Source: Filosporella fistucella
Taxonomy: Eukaryota > Ascomycota > Leotiomycetes > Helotiales
Direction: 5' to 3'
DNA: 64,000 bases
Assembly: GCA_030077755.1 (NCBI GenBank)
Contig: JAQJZZ010000008.1
Span: 2,542,001-2,606,000 of the forward strand
The notes under the pieces are model-generated. The model did no database searches, was not told the origin of the DNA, and saw only the letters and a program-made list of their open reading frames with translations. Shown piece after piece: positions 11,575-22,590 of the stretch (position 1 is its first letter; every line of letters starts with the position of its first letter). Both the position numbers and the translations under genes were made by a program.

Positions 11575-11805
11575 TCTCAAGCCTCTCAGAACAAGCACTT
11601 GCCGGCATGAGAGGATTATGAAACCTTCACGGATTTTCTTCAAGGTCGGAAGACATTTCGGTCGTCGTTCATCCTAGCGTTGGGCTGGGGATAATTTCTC
11701 CATCAATCAGACACCCGCATTTGAACCCCTCCACGCTGCCCCACCATCATCCGGACCGCAAATTCCCCTGATCTTTTTTGCTGCGGTTACGTTGTTGTCC
11801 CCGAC

Positions 11806-11813
11806 ATTGGGGG
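11806..11813 (-). promoter_or_regulatory. GaaR-type element, minus strand (CCCCCAAT)
   Basis: ATTGGGGG on the plus strand reads CCCCCAAT on the minus strand, matching eight of nine consensus positions of TCCNCCAAT. It lies about 150 bp upstream of the lgd1 ATG, just before the TATATAT run. Confidence 0.45.
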
Positions 11814-11823
11814 TTTGAACGTG

Positions 11824-11830
11824 TATATAT
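11824..11830 (+). promoter_or_regulatory. TATA-like box of lgd1
   Basis: TATATAT lies 134 bp before the ATG, followed by a CT-rich stretch (11845-11890) typical of transcription start regions in filamentous ascomycetes. Confidence 0.4.
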
Positions 11831-11963
11831 CTGGCATATATCCCTCAATTCTATTTATCCTTTCCTCCTCTCCTCTCATAAACTTCTCTGTTCTATATAC
11901 TGCCAATTGACCACGTCAGTACGCTCATTCCTCAATAGCAAAGCATCAGAGACAATAGCAATC

Positions 11964-13420
11964 ATGGCAGAAGTTACCATCACCGGATGGGACACTCGCG
12001 ATGTTCGGTTTCCTACCTCCCTTGACAAGACTGGTTCAGATGCTATGAACGCAGCTGGAGATTATTCTGCTGCCTACTGCATTCTCAAGACCGACTCTGA
12101 CTTCTCCGGTCACGGCATGGTATACTCCACCTTTTTACCCCTCACTCATTGAACCCCTCTAACATCTGCGGTAGACCTTCACAATTGGCCGTGGTAACGA
12201 CATTGTCTGCATGGCCATTAATAACGTTGCAGACCGTATCAAGGGCCGCACTCTCTCCTCCCTCGTCGCGAACTGGGGCCAAACATGGCGCTACCTCGTC
12301 TCCGACTCTCAACTCCGCTGGATTGGCCCTGAGAAGGGTGTCATCCATCTTGCACTCGGTGCAGTTGTCAACGCGATATGGGATCTGTGGGCAAAGACAT
12401 TGAACAAGCCTGTATGGAGAATTGTGGCAGACATGAGCCCAGAGGAGTTTGTGAGATGTATCGATTTCAGATATATCACCGATGCCATCACACCTGAAGA
12501 GGCAATCACAATGTTGAAGGCAGAGGAGGGAGGAAAGCAGAAGAGAATCCAAGATGCTTTGGATTCGAAGGCTGTTCCAGCCTATACCACCAGCGCTGGC
12601 TGGTTGGGATATGGAGAGGATAAGATGAAGGGATTGCTACAGGAGACTTTGAGCAAGGGATATAGACATTTCAAGCTGAAGGTTGGAACAAGCGTTGAGG
12701 CTGACAGGAGAAGATTGGCCATTGCTAGAGAGGTTATTGGATACGACAAGGGAAATATCTTGATGGTGGATGCAAATCAGGTATGTTTCATTCACAGGTA
12801 TCCCAAAAATTGAAAATGCTAATAATTGTCAGGTCTGGTCAGTCCCCGAGGCAATTGAGTACATGCAACACCTCAAGGAGTTCAAACCCTGGTTCATCGA
12901 AGAGCCCACCTCCCCCGATGACATCCTCGGCCACAAAGCCATTCGCGATGCTCTTCGCCCTGACGGAATTGGTGTCGCTACTGGTGAGATGTGTCAAAAC
13001 AGAGTCATCTTCAAGCAGCTTCTTGCTAGCGGCGCAATTGATGTCTGCCAAATCGACGCTTGCCGTATGGGTGGTGTCAACGAGGTTCTTGCTGTCCTCT
13101 TGATGGCCAAGAAGTTCAATGTCCCTATCGTACCTCACTCCGGAGGTGTCGGTCTCCCTGAATACACACAACATTTGAGCACAATCGATTATGTTTGCGT
13201 CAGCGGCAAGTTGAGCGTGTTGGAATATGTTGATCATTTGCACGAGCATTTCAAGAACCCCTCCATTATCAAGGGTGGTTATTACCAGACACCAATGGAA
13301 CCAGGATACAGTGTGGAGATGAAGCCTGCCAGCATGGATCTATTCAGCTTCCCAGGTGGTGAAGGCGGATGGTGGAAGAGTGCAGAAGCAAAACCAATTT
13401 TGGAAGGAGAGAGAATCTAG
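11964..13420 (+). CDS. lgd1: L-galactonate dehydratase
   Basis: Exons 11964-12119, 12175-12780 and 12833-13420 encode 449 residues, the usual length of fungal LGD1. The enzyme removes water from L-galactonate to give 2-keto-3-deoxy-L-galactonate, the second step of fungal D-galacturonate breakdown after the reductase and before the aldolase LGA1. It belongs to the mandelate-racemase branch of the enolase superfamily. The base motif FKLKVG (K219, K221), metal ligands in VDANQ (D251), IEEP (E277) and GEMCQNR (E306), and a His-Asp pair (H356 in VPHSGG, D329 in CQIDACR) are all in place. Introns are 55 and 52 bp and remove cleanly in frame. The promoter carries three GaaR-like motifs, implying induction by galacturonate or pectin. 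The reductase and aldolase genes are not in this window. Confidence 0.95.
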
Positions 13421-13470
13421 CCTCATTTCGTGTGAGAAGATCTAGCATTGAACGGCGTTTTTGTAGGGGC

Positions 13471-13664
13471 AGGGCAACGATGGCATCCTGTTTTCCCCTG
13501 GTGTAAGGGCTCGAGCTGTATAGTACTCGTGCGTAGGGCAACGACGGCATCCTACATTGCTGACTTGAAAGTTGGCTGTCCTGGATATGTATTTATGATT
13601 TATTTGCAGGGTGTCGAGAGTTTTCATGTTGGGCTCTTCGGCAGCGAGGCAACGATGGCATCTC
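13471..13664 (+). repeat. Three spaced copies of GGCAACGAYGGCATC downstream of lgd1
   Basis: Copies lie at 13471-13490, 13535-13553 and 13647-13664. The shared core is GGCAACGAYGGCATC, and the first two copies also share AGG before and CCT after. They fall 50-245 bp after the lgd1 stop codon, so probably inside its 3' UTR or just beyond. Spacing is 64 and 112 bp, so this is not a simple tandem repeat. Confidence 0.8.
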
Positions 13665-14890
13665 GTAGTTGTCTAAAGGACTTCTCCCTAAGTAGCAGAA
13701 TTGAAAGCAGTCTGTTACGAGTTCCTCGCTTATTCTCCTGTGAAATCAAAACTCTTGATTTTTGCGTCTGTATTGTTCATACGTATCTCGCTTTCAGCAA
13801 TATAGTGCATCGATTCCTTTGAGGGGTCATCTGCCATCTCAAGTTATACTGTGCAGAGACTTTGCAGGGGCTACATGAGGGAAACGCGTTTGGGTTAGTG
13901 GTGAGGGGAAAAGGTGTGATTAATCGGGCTAAGCAGTGAGTCACTCGGTTCATGGAAATGTACTTCATCCTATCTCCTTTCCTTGTAAGGTTGCGAATAT
14001 CTCCGTTTCAAGAAGCTATGCTTTCATATTTTCACATCCTCCCCAGTCAAAGACTAAGTCTGGTCGATTAGACGACAAAATGTTTTCCCCCTTCCGTCAT
14101 CAAATAGCAGGAGTGGAGACGGGTTGTCCAGGGCAGAAAAGTGCACCACATCCGCCTGCGCGATATCTTGCCCTTTGTTCGACCACCATGCCTTCTCTCC
14201 CTGTATACCACCCTACGTACGTCCAGCACCTGTTCGGACACCATTCTAGCTTGCTCTTAAATTTTAAGTACCCCTCACTTCCGCACCAACCGCAGTAGTA
14301 ATCGATCATTCTTCACATCTTCTCCGGAAATATTAAAGGCGGCTATCTTTTGTAAGTTTGGCTGATGGGTAGTTTGTATGGTTTTTGAGTGGATTATGTC
14401 TTAATGAGGTTGTTTTTAGCATGAGAGATAATATGAAAGGTAGAGATGAGGTATCTTTTATAGAAATGAATTGCCAGAATCGGACAAGTGGTGCCATTAA
14501 TCTTAGTAGACAAGTATGATTTAGTAAAATATCTCAGGGAGTAACATAATCGACATCAATGACTGTAGACTTAGGTATTCGGACACAAAACCCTGACATC
14601 GTTGTATTGTTTCAGCAGTGTATCATGATAGCTCGCAAAATTCCTCAATATTAGGATCTACGGGTAAGGATAGGAGATATCATCGCCATCATGCACCTAT
14701 TCACTGGGTGATACTCGCTGCTTTTAGTGGCTTACTTATACTTGCAATGAATCAGAACATAGAAACGCAATGTGGCCCAGGTGGTTTCTTCCTTGCCAAA
14801 GCGCCTTATCCTCGTTCAATTTGGTAAAGTGAGCCATCGTCCCAACATTACTGGATGTCTGGATGTTTCAATACTGTGGTGGATTCCTGG

Positions 14891-14914
14891 AGCCTCAGAT
14901 CTTGATCTGAGGCT
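14891..14914. repeat. 11-bp perfect inverted repeat, 2-bp spacer
   Basis: AGCCTCAGATC-TT-GATCTGAGGCT. It lies 230 bp upstream of the HET gene start. It could be a hairpin or a dimeric binding site. Confidence 0.7.
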
Positions 14915-15145
14915 ACAATCTCTTGGAAGCATGTTCGACATATGCTTACAGTACAGCCAGCTATTCACAGTACTTAGCTACTAGACTGATTAAGTATTCA
15001 TGAAGAATTATTGACTACGTGACCATGCATCACGTGCTTATCTCCTTGGCAGGATGCCCACATCTTCCAGGTTCCTTCCAGGTTTCGATCGGCGAATGAC
15101 TCCGCCTTCAGTCGTGATGTTTCCTTCTCTGGACGCTCTACTCGA

Positions 15146-17429
15146 ATGGCCTCGCAGACAGCCATGGAGCCATACAAATATTCGCCGTTGAAAGCTGGTC
15201 AAGGTGAGATTCGACTCATCAAGCTGCTACCTGGCTCGAACACACTTGACACCGAAATTGAAATCTACCATGCTAAAGCGTCTTCTAATCCTAAATATGA
15301 AGCATTATCCTACGTTTGGGGACCTCCTGAGAGGTCCGATATTGTCACTATTCACCTCAGTGTCCGTACCTGGTTCTTTCGGAAACCTAAAGTTGTGCAA
15401 ATCTCTCAGCTCAAGATCACCAACAATCTAGCTGTCGCGTTGAGACATTTGAGATACACCGATCGAGAGAGGGTCCTATGGATTGATGCTATATGTATCA
15501 ATCAAGACGACTTGACCGAACGAAGCACCGAGGTTTTAAAGATGGGTGACATCTACAGCAAAGCTGAAAACGTCGTTGTGTGGTTAGGCCCTAGCAGCCA
15601 CGACAGCTCACTTGGAATTGAGACGCTCTCTAAAATCAGTCAAAATGTTGTCGTTAATGTGGCAAAAGCTCATGGCTCGACGCAAATGGGTAGCTGGGCA
15701 CACCAGCTCGAGATTGATGGTTCTGCCGTAAAAGCAACTTCGGACAATTGGATTGCGGTCAAAAGTCTCATTGGTCGCAAGTACTTCTCCAGACTTTGGG
15801 TTTTCCAGGAGAGTATGTCGGGTTTCGGTCCTTTCTCGTCAGAAATCTAATGGTCCAGCAGCTTCCGAGTAGTTCGGTAGCTGCAAGTCTTCTGCCCCTT
15901 GATTTCAAAGTCAAATCGCGTACTAAACCATCTCTAGTTGGATTAGCCACAAAAGCAAAGGTGTATGTCGGAGAAGCCAGCTTGGATTGGGACAGCTTCC
16001 TCCGCGGGCTGCAATGGGTCCGCGCAAACGTCAATCGCCTGAACAATGTAGTGGACGGTCTTGCACTCGAAGATCACTTGGGTAATCGAATTGCTGGATT
16101 CACACATTTATCTGACCGTCATTATACGAATATAATGACCAATCTTGAGCGCAGCAAGAGTCTGGCATGTTATGATCCCCGAGACCGTCTTTTTGCTATT
16201 CGTGCGCTAGTCGATCCAGCTGGCCAAGAGTCTATCAAACCAGATTATTCTAAGAGTATCGAGGATACATATGAAACTTTCACGAAAGATTACATAGGTA
16301 AGAGTGGCTGGCTAGATATTCTCAGTCGATGTTCACTGCAGAGATCTGCTTTGAAATTACCATCGTGGGTCCCTGATCTTTCCGTTCCAAACATTTCAAG
16401 TACTATATCATGGTTCTATCGAGCCTCAGGAAACTTCAAGCCTCAATGGACACTTAAACAAGACAAAGTCCTCGAGGTTCAAGGAGTTCAGATAACGCAA
16501 ATCATACATGTTACTCAGACTATAGTACTGCCCAAAACGAACCTAGAGATTTTGCAAAGGGCCTTTGCTTGGGGTGGCCCCGGCCTAACATCCAATTCAA
16601 AGTATCCTCCAGACTCATTTTTCGAGGCTTTGTTAGTTGGTTATTGTGAAGGGCATATCCCATCTTCGGTGTGTATACCTAGCTTCTTCACATTGTCTTT
16701 CTCCTCCTATCTAACAGCCATTGTACAACGAGGAGTTAAATCGTATTTGAATTGCGTTTATGGTTTGAAGACCACAAGATTCATATGTTATCTAATTGAT
16801 CGCAGTCGCATCCATTCACAATCGAAGAGTGTAGAGCTGCGTTCGACTTGCTGAGTGATCTTAGTAGTCCACACAATCGAAATAAACGGCTTGCACTAAT
16901 GTGTAGCAAACTTCGCACTGGACTCGAGGGTCGATCAATGTTTTATACTACGAATGGCGTGTTCGGTGTTGGCCCTAAGCTCATGCTTAGAGGAGATATA
17001 GTTGTCGTTGTTCTTGGGTGTGGTAATCCCTTAGTACTTCGACCAGCTCCCGAGATGAAAGGATATTATCGCATAGTCGGAGAATGCTATGTTCCTAGAT
17101 TCGCAAATTCCGAGGCTCTTCTTGGACCTTTACCGGTCGGATGGCGCGTGAAAGCCCTGGAAAATGTACGACGCCAGCCGCTACATTGCTACACTGATTC
17201 AAAGATTATTACACAGCGGGATCCGAGGGTAGAATTGCCAAGTGACTGGGCTTATCGGTATGGGGGCTGGGAAGAGGCTCTGGAGAAGGAAACGGAGAAT
17301 GAAGAAGAGATGACAATACAGTGGTATGAAAATTTGAAAACGGGAGAGAAGACGGATAAACATCCAAGTTTGACTTCAGGGTTTCTAACTGAGAGAGGGG
17401 TCAAAGTGGAAGCATTTGATTTGATTTGA
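15146..17429 (+). CDS. HET-domain (heterokaryon incompatibility) protein
   Basis: Exons 15146-15812, 15938-16668 and 16806-17429 give 673 residues with no lesions. The HET domain occupies roughly residues 45-225, with its three usual blocks: YEALSYVWGPP, LWIDAICINQDD...MGDIYSKAENVVVWLG, and the YFSRLWVFQE block. Intron 1 (125 bp, branch site TACTAAA) interrupts the codon right after VFQE; splicing restores FQEIGLATKAKVY, the normal continuation in this family. The remaining ~450 residues are the variable C-terminal part typical of HET proteins. HET proteins trigger cell death after fusion of genetically different hyphae and sit in fungal self/non-self recognition. The partner gene is unknown and no companion is adjacent. 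Being intact, it contrasts with the broken NLR-type gene at 52-55 kb. Confidence 0.92.
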
Positions 17430-17988
17430 GCAAATGCTCCCGCTAAAACATATCACAATAGCATAGTCTCCTTTTCTTGAAACTGGTCAAGAAGGACAGA
17501 ACCATGTTCGTTGTAATCCATACTTTACGAGCTCAATAGCTTCAATGTTTTCGCCCTGTGCCGAAACTAGAAACATTCTCTATCCTGGGTTTGGACATTT
17601 TGCCACTTCTTCGGAGTACCTGTACAACAGATCTTACCTTCGTATAACTATTACGCTGAGCTCTAAAATCTTAGATTTTGTCGATAGTTCTAAATTAATT
17701 AAGGGGGCGAGCGATTAGACTTTGGATTTTAAGGGCATGAGAGGGCTGCCTCACACGTGACTGCCCCACCAGCTCAAACGTGCCAGGGAGCTTGCTATTC
17801 CAGCGTTTCAGGCTCAACGCAGGGGCCTATGGAAATCGCATGTCGCGACGTCTCCAGAAGCTTCAAATCTTCAGAGCTCAATATCGGTGGCAATATGAGT
17901 CTGTAAAAATTTCCGAAACCTCTTGACTAGTTTTTCATCCTTCCCTTAATAATTCTCCTCGCAAGCTCTGTCATATTTGCCTCTCGAC
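17430..17988. other. Intergenic between HET gene and spermidine-synthase-like gene
   Basis: About 560 bp. CT-rich sequence from 17930 precedes the next ATG. No other feature is seen. Confidence 0.45.
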
Positions 17989-19874
17989 ATGGCTCGGCCG
18001 GCCTCTTCAAAATCGCCAAAAGCGGCGGCAAAACCAGCGAAGGAGCCACTTCTCACCCAAGAGAATTTTGAGAAGGAACTCAAAGCCTTAGCTGAGAAGG
18101 CCAAAGAAGAGACCTGGGGAAGATGGGCAACTGAACAGGCTTGGGTGCTAAGTCAGTCAGCGACTCTTCTTACGCTCGCAGCTATATACTCGAATGTATC
18201 CGTTCTCAGCTTATCGCCAGTATATGGCGGCATACCGGCTTCAATATGGCATTCCAAAGGAGTGATGTCTGCTTGTTTCCTAGGATGGTCGTCAAACTTG
18301 TTCATTCGGAGACAATTACCTTTGAAACCACAAAAGCTATTACCGCTTATTGCGGCATACATTCCCACGATACAGTTTTTCCTCTCCAAGATCAGTGGTT
18401 TCCTGGGCGCTAGATATGGGCCTATCATCACGGAAATTTTGACCTTTTTGCCTCTACTTCTGCTGTCAGTCTCTTGTACAGCCACTATTCTAGATGATTT
18501 GGAGATGAATCCTGGCCGTTTCCAATGGCTTTCGGACGCCATGCCAGGAGTTTGCTCCTACTCGTTCTTCAAAGGCATTGAATATGTGTCAAACAACAAG
18601 ATACAAGCTTCCATCGGAGCGTCTTTTATTCAGACTCGACTAGGCTTCCAGATCGTACTGGCTGGACTTTATGCGATCTTGGCCCCGTCAAAATTACTTC
18701 TCTTTACGATTCCAGCCCTGTTGCACACAGCTATGTTCAATACTCACGTGCCAACCCCGTACGCCTTGAATTCGCTGAATGCGACAATGGCGAAAGACGG
18801 ATGGTCATTACTGGATCGTCAGGAATCTCTAACTGGTTACATTTCGATTATCGAGAGCAACAAGCAAGGCTTCAGGGTTATGAGATGTGACCACAGTCTA
18901 CTGGGTGGAGAATGGCTGGTCAAGAACACTGGATTAAAGCTTGCGGAGCCTATTTACGGCGTGTTTGTGATGCTGGAGGCGGTTCGTCTGATTGAAATTA
19001 ATGAGCCAGTACCTGATTCTGAAGCCAAAGCATTCGTTGTGTAAGTGGTCTTTCCATATCCTAATCTGACACGTGACTAATGATTTAAAGTGGTTTAGGG
19101 ATCGGAACCACACCAGCTGCTTTCATGTCGTTGGGTATTGATACTACGATTGTAGAAATCGATCCAGTAGTCCATAATTTTGCAACAAAATATTTCGCTC
19201 TTCCCAAAAATCACACTCCTGTCATCCGAGACGCTGTCTCTTATGCCTCAGAAGTTGCTCAATCAGGAGAGCAATTCGACTACGTAGTACACGATGTTTT
19301 CACAGGCGGTGCAGAACCAGTAGATCTGTTTACTCTAGAATTCTTGAGAGATCTAAAAGCGATTTTGAAACCAACAGGTGTAATTGCAATTGTTAGTTTC
19401 CCTCCCGTCCATGGAAAAAAAAAATTGAAATTAAGCTAACACCCCGAAAAGAATTACGCTGGTGATCTTCTCCTTCCTTCAGCACGTATAATAATAAACA
19501 CAATCCACACCGTCTTCCCAACCTGCCGCATCTTCCGCGAATCTGCTCCTCCCCCTGCCTCCAAAATCGCCGAGGACAATCGTGATTTTACCAACATGGT
19601 GATCTTCTGTACCGCGGCATCGAATACGCCATCCTCGTCTATTTCTTTCCGCAAACCTAATGAGAGGGATTTCATGGGCAGTAGAGCGAGACAGATGTTC
19701 TTGCTCCCAATACATGAAGTTGACGTAGGTGTTTTTGAGGAGCAAGAGGGCGATGGTGGGGTCTTGAGTAAGAATGATACCGAGAGGTTTAGAGGGTGGC
19801 AGCAAGAGAGTGCGTTGGGGCACTGGGCTGTGATGAGAGGTGTATTGCCAAAGGAGATTTGGGAGGGGTGGTAG
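17989..19874 (+). CDS. Membrane-anchored spermidine/spermine synthase-like methyltransferase-fold protein
   Basis: Exons 17989-19040, 19091-19391 and 19452-19874 encode 591 residues. The start at 17989 is the first ATG; an upstream in-frame TTG is not used. A basic Ala/Lys head (1-20) and a helical stretch (22-50) precede several hydrophobic segments (about 55-78, 90-105, 117-133, 148-166, 220-250). The C-terminal half is a Rossmann fold of the spermidine synthase/SAM type: VVGLGIGTTP (350-359), IVEIDPVV, RDAVSYA and YVVHDVFTGGAEP. In classical spermidine synthases the last block carries the aminopropyl-transfer aspartates as DSSDP; here it reads HDVFTGG, so true polyamine synthesis is doubtful and a methyltransferase-like role is possible. 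Intron 2 (60 bp) has a branch GCTAAC and ends AAAAG; skipping it restores VIAI-NYAGDLL. Confidence 0.85.
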
Positions 19875-22590
19875 GTGAATCTGACCAGTATGTGGTTCGA
19901 AGAGTCGTCGCGAGTACGAAATATCAACGTTCGATAAGGGAGGTGCTGTCCTCGTATTTATATCCTTGAAATTGAAAATCGAGCGAAATTCGCGATTGGC
20001 AGAGCTCATCATCCAATGCACGGCGGCTGCTCCTAAGGTCTGATGCATCAGTCGTAATTGTTCTTGAATTCTGTTGAATTTTCAATGTGGAAAGCCCCTG
20101 AGTAATGACATCAAAAGAGCTGTCATTTTTATTGAAGCGATTGCTTCTCCCTCGACTACGCAGTATTAGCAAAAGTCTTAGCCTGATATCATCCTTACCT
20201 CTGTGCCGTCTGTCGTGCAAGCAATAGGGTGACCTTCAAGTTTAGTAAAGTAGCCTCAAATTTCACGAGCTTATCTTGTTTGAACACAGCCCTCATTTGG
20301 GCATAGGTCCTGCGACGTTTGCTTCCAGACAGGAAACCTGGCTCAAGGTCACTTGTCAGAGGCAAAAGAGTTTTGGCTTGTGCCAGACCTAAAATTACGC
20401 TTAACCTCAGACCATATCAAGACTCGTCCCAACTTTCAGCTTTCGAGTATTCCTGTTGTCGCGCTATCGTGTTCATGATTCTGCTCATCGAAAGCAATGT
20501 GACTCAGCACAGTTGAATGCAATTTCACTTCTCTAGATATAGTTCGAATATTTTCAGGTGCGTCATTAACGGTGCATCAGAAGCCGTGGAGCTTTTTGAA
20601 TCCGTCAGCGAGCTGAACCGAAACAGACACGACGGCGATGACACTCGCTGCCCCACTGAGGCCGTCCATGGTTCTGTCAAAGATAATTTTGGTTTCTGGA
20701 AGATATAATTAATGAATATGAAGAACAAAGGTTCTGGACTACAGGATAAGGCTGGACTGTATTATGAGATCAGCTGCACAATGTGCTGGAACCCTGTGGT
20801 GGTAGTTGAGCAAGCGAGGCTCTGCATGAGGCTGCCGATACCTCGAACCAACAACCATGATTCTGTCTCTAGGCTGTTATATAAAGCCCTCAAGCTTGAT
20901 CGCAATATGATCTTGCTTTGAGTTTATAGAATTGTTAGCTGTCGTAGACCCGTCGTTATTATAGTTCGCCTCAGTAGCGAATCTCATAGTGGATAAACAT
21001 TGCCTCCCAGTCGATGTGACTTGACTTGATCGGTTTTGTTCCCGAAAATTGAACGATTCCAACCAACTATTGTAGAAGAAATCAATAGTACCCTTTTCTT
21101 GTGACTACAAACACAATCCATTATGGAATTTCGATATTGTGGTACGGACTTAAGTCCCCTATGAATCCTATCCTAGTTTTCAACCTTGCCAGACAGTATA
21201 GCTCCTATGTATCACTTTTCAAAGATTCGGTAGGAAAGTTCTTCATCTTCCCATACCTGAGCCATGGTCAACCGCTTTCAAAAAAAAAGTTGCTATGCAT
21301 AGCTGGCTCAGGACGATTACGCTGCAATAGACCTTCCGCCCTCATTTATGCCTAGTACTCGTGCAGTAGATGATATTTACTTAACAATGGCTACAGATCT
21401 ATGCAACCAATAGATTGTACCAATCGACGATCGAATGACGACTCGACACCAGAAAATACAGAACAGAACCAAGTAATTTGATAGCACTATAGTGCCAAAT
21501 CGGACATGGTATGGGAACCAAATTCTAAAGTGCCTCAACGGCACGGTTGAAATATATCTCAACAGAAAACGCTGTTTAGGGAGAGTTGATACAAATTCAA
21601 ATTGTACATTTTGCAATGACACTTGTGCAAGTTGCTTATGAATCTTTGAGATTTGCCATGCAGAACATCACTATTCCCATGGCTCGATTTCGCATCCACA
21701 TTCGCCAGATAGTACAAGGAATGGAACCAACCTCCAAGGTCAAGGCTGACTACGAGGTTCGTGGCTCCTGCAGCAAGGTTGTCAGTTCCGATGCCGACAA
21801 TTACGGTAGATTGTTCTTGGCAAAAATGAATGATGGACCGGTAGGGGTTCAAGTGGTTGATGTATGGTCCTCATCTTGAGGCAGTGTTTGTCATGGCTTC
21901 GCCTATTCCGTCAGCTTGCGGTCGGATTCGATTTTACGAGATACTGTACCGAAGTAAACGCAGCTCACGGAGTAGAAAAGACTTGGCGGCTCTGCACTAT
22001 GGCTCAAGTGGCCCGCGTTATTCGACCAATAATTCTCTGATATGAAAAAGCCACTTGGAATTCTGTACGAAAATACGTGTACTACAATCTGGGTGCCGGG
22101 GCTATATTTCAACCTTTCAAAACGTGTCCCGCGAATTGATTTGCGTCCCAAACGTCGAGGGCAGCTCTCAGCGCTATAGCTAGAAAGGTTAAGCGTAGCA
22201 ACGGCACCTTACCGGCTAATCATTTCCGTTGGCATTTGAACTTCGCATTCTTATCTTCAAACACCAAGAACATACTCTGGGTAGAGCAGAGAACCTTAAA
22301 ATAACCTTATTTTCCAAACAGTACCGCTGCCACCTCTACCTCCTACTTGGAAGTCTAAGTAAGCTTTGGGTATCACGCGGCATACAGGAATTGGTGCCTT
22401 GGAAGACGTGTGCACTACAACAGTCGGCATTAAAGCTCAGGAGCACCGCTTGACAAGTCAGCAGTCTCACGTTCAGTGGTGGCGCAGCACTTTCCGTACT
22501 CAATACTGCAATACGCGGTGACGAACTCTTTGCGTTACAAATTGAAGCCTTCAAAATCTATCTTTGGGGGCATTATTGTTACTTCCAGGC
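19875..22590. other. 2.7-kb gene-poor interval
   Basis: No frame on either strand gives a convincing gene; all open stretches are below 100 codons without recognisable motifs. The last 30 bp before 22591 contain TTCCAG directly upstream of the next ATG, so the following gene may have an untranslated 5' exon and intron here. Confidence 0.45.

Larger units (their letters stand above)
9527..11963. other. Gene-poor interval and lgd1 upstream region
   Basis: About 2.4 kb. The left part (9600-10400) is AT-rich and lacks ORFs. A perfect 22-bp palindrome sits at 10670-10691. The right part (11,500-11,963) is the promoter of lgd1, with galacturonate-response-like motifs and a TATATAT run. No coding region is supported. 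Confidence 0.5.
13421..15145. other. Intergenic between lgd1 and the HET gene
   Basis: Apart from the 15-bp motif copies near 13.5 kb and a hairpin at 14891-14914, no feature is supported. A 69-codon forward frame at 14618 starts with GTG and has one hydrophobic stretch, but nothing shows that it is a gene. Confidence 0.45.

Noticed and set aside
12142..12552. 136-codon antisense frame inside lgd1
   Set aside because: A codon-bias shadow of the real gene on the other strand; it disagrees with the clear enolase-superfamily frame.
14618..14827. 69-codon frame with a single hydrophobic segment upstream of the HET gene
   Set aside because: GTG start and no supporting motif; a possible HET partner gene was considered but nothing supports it.
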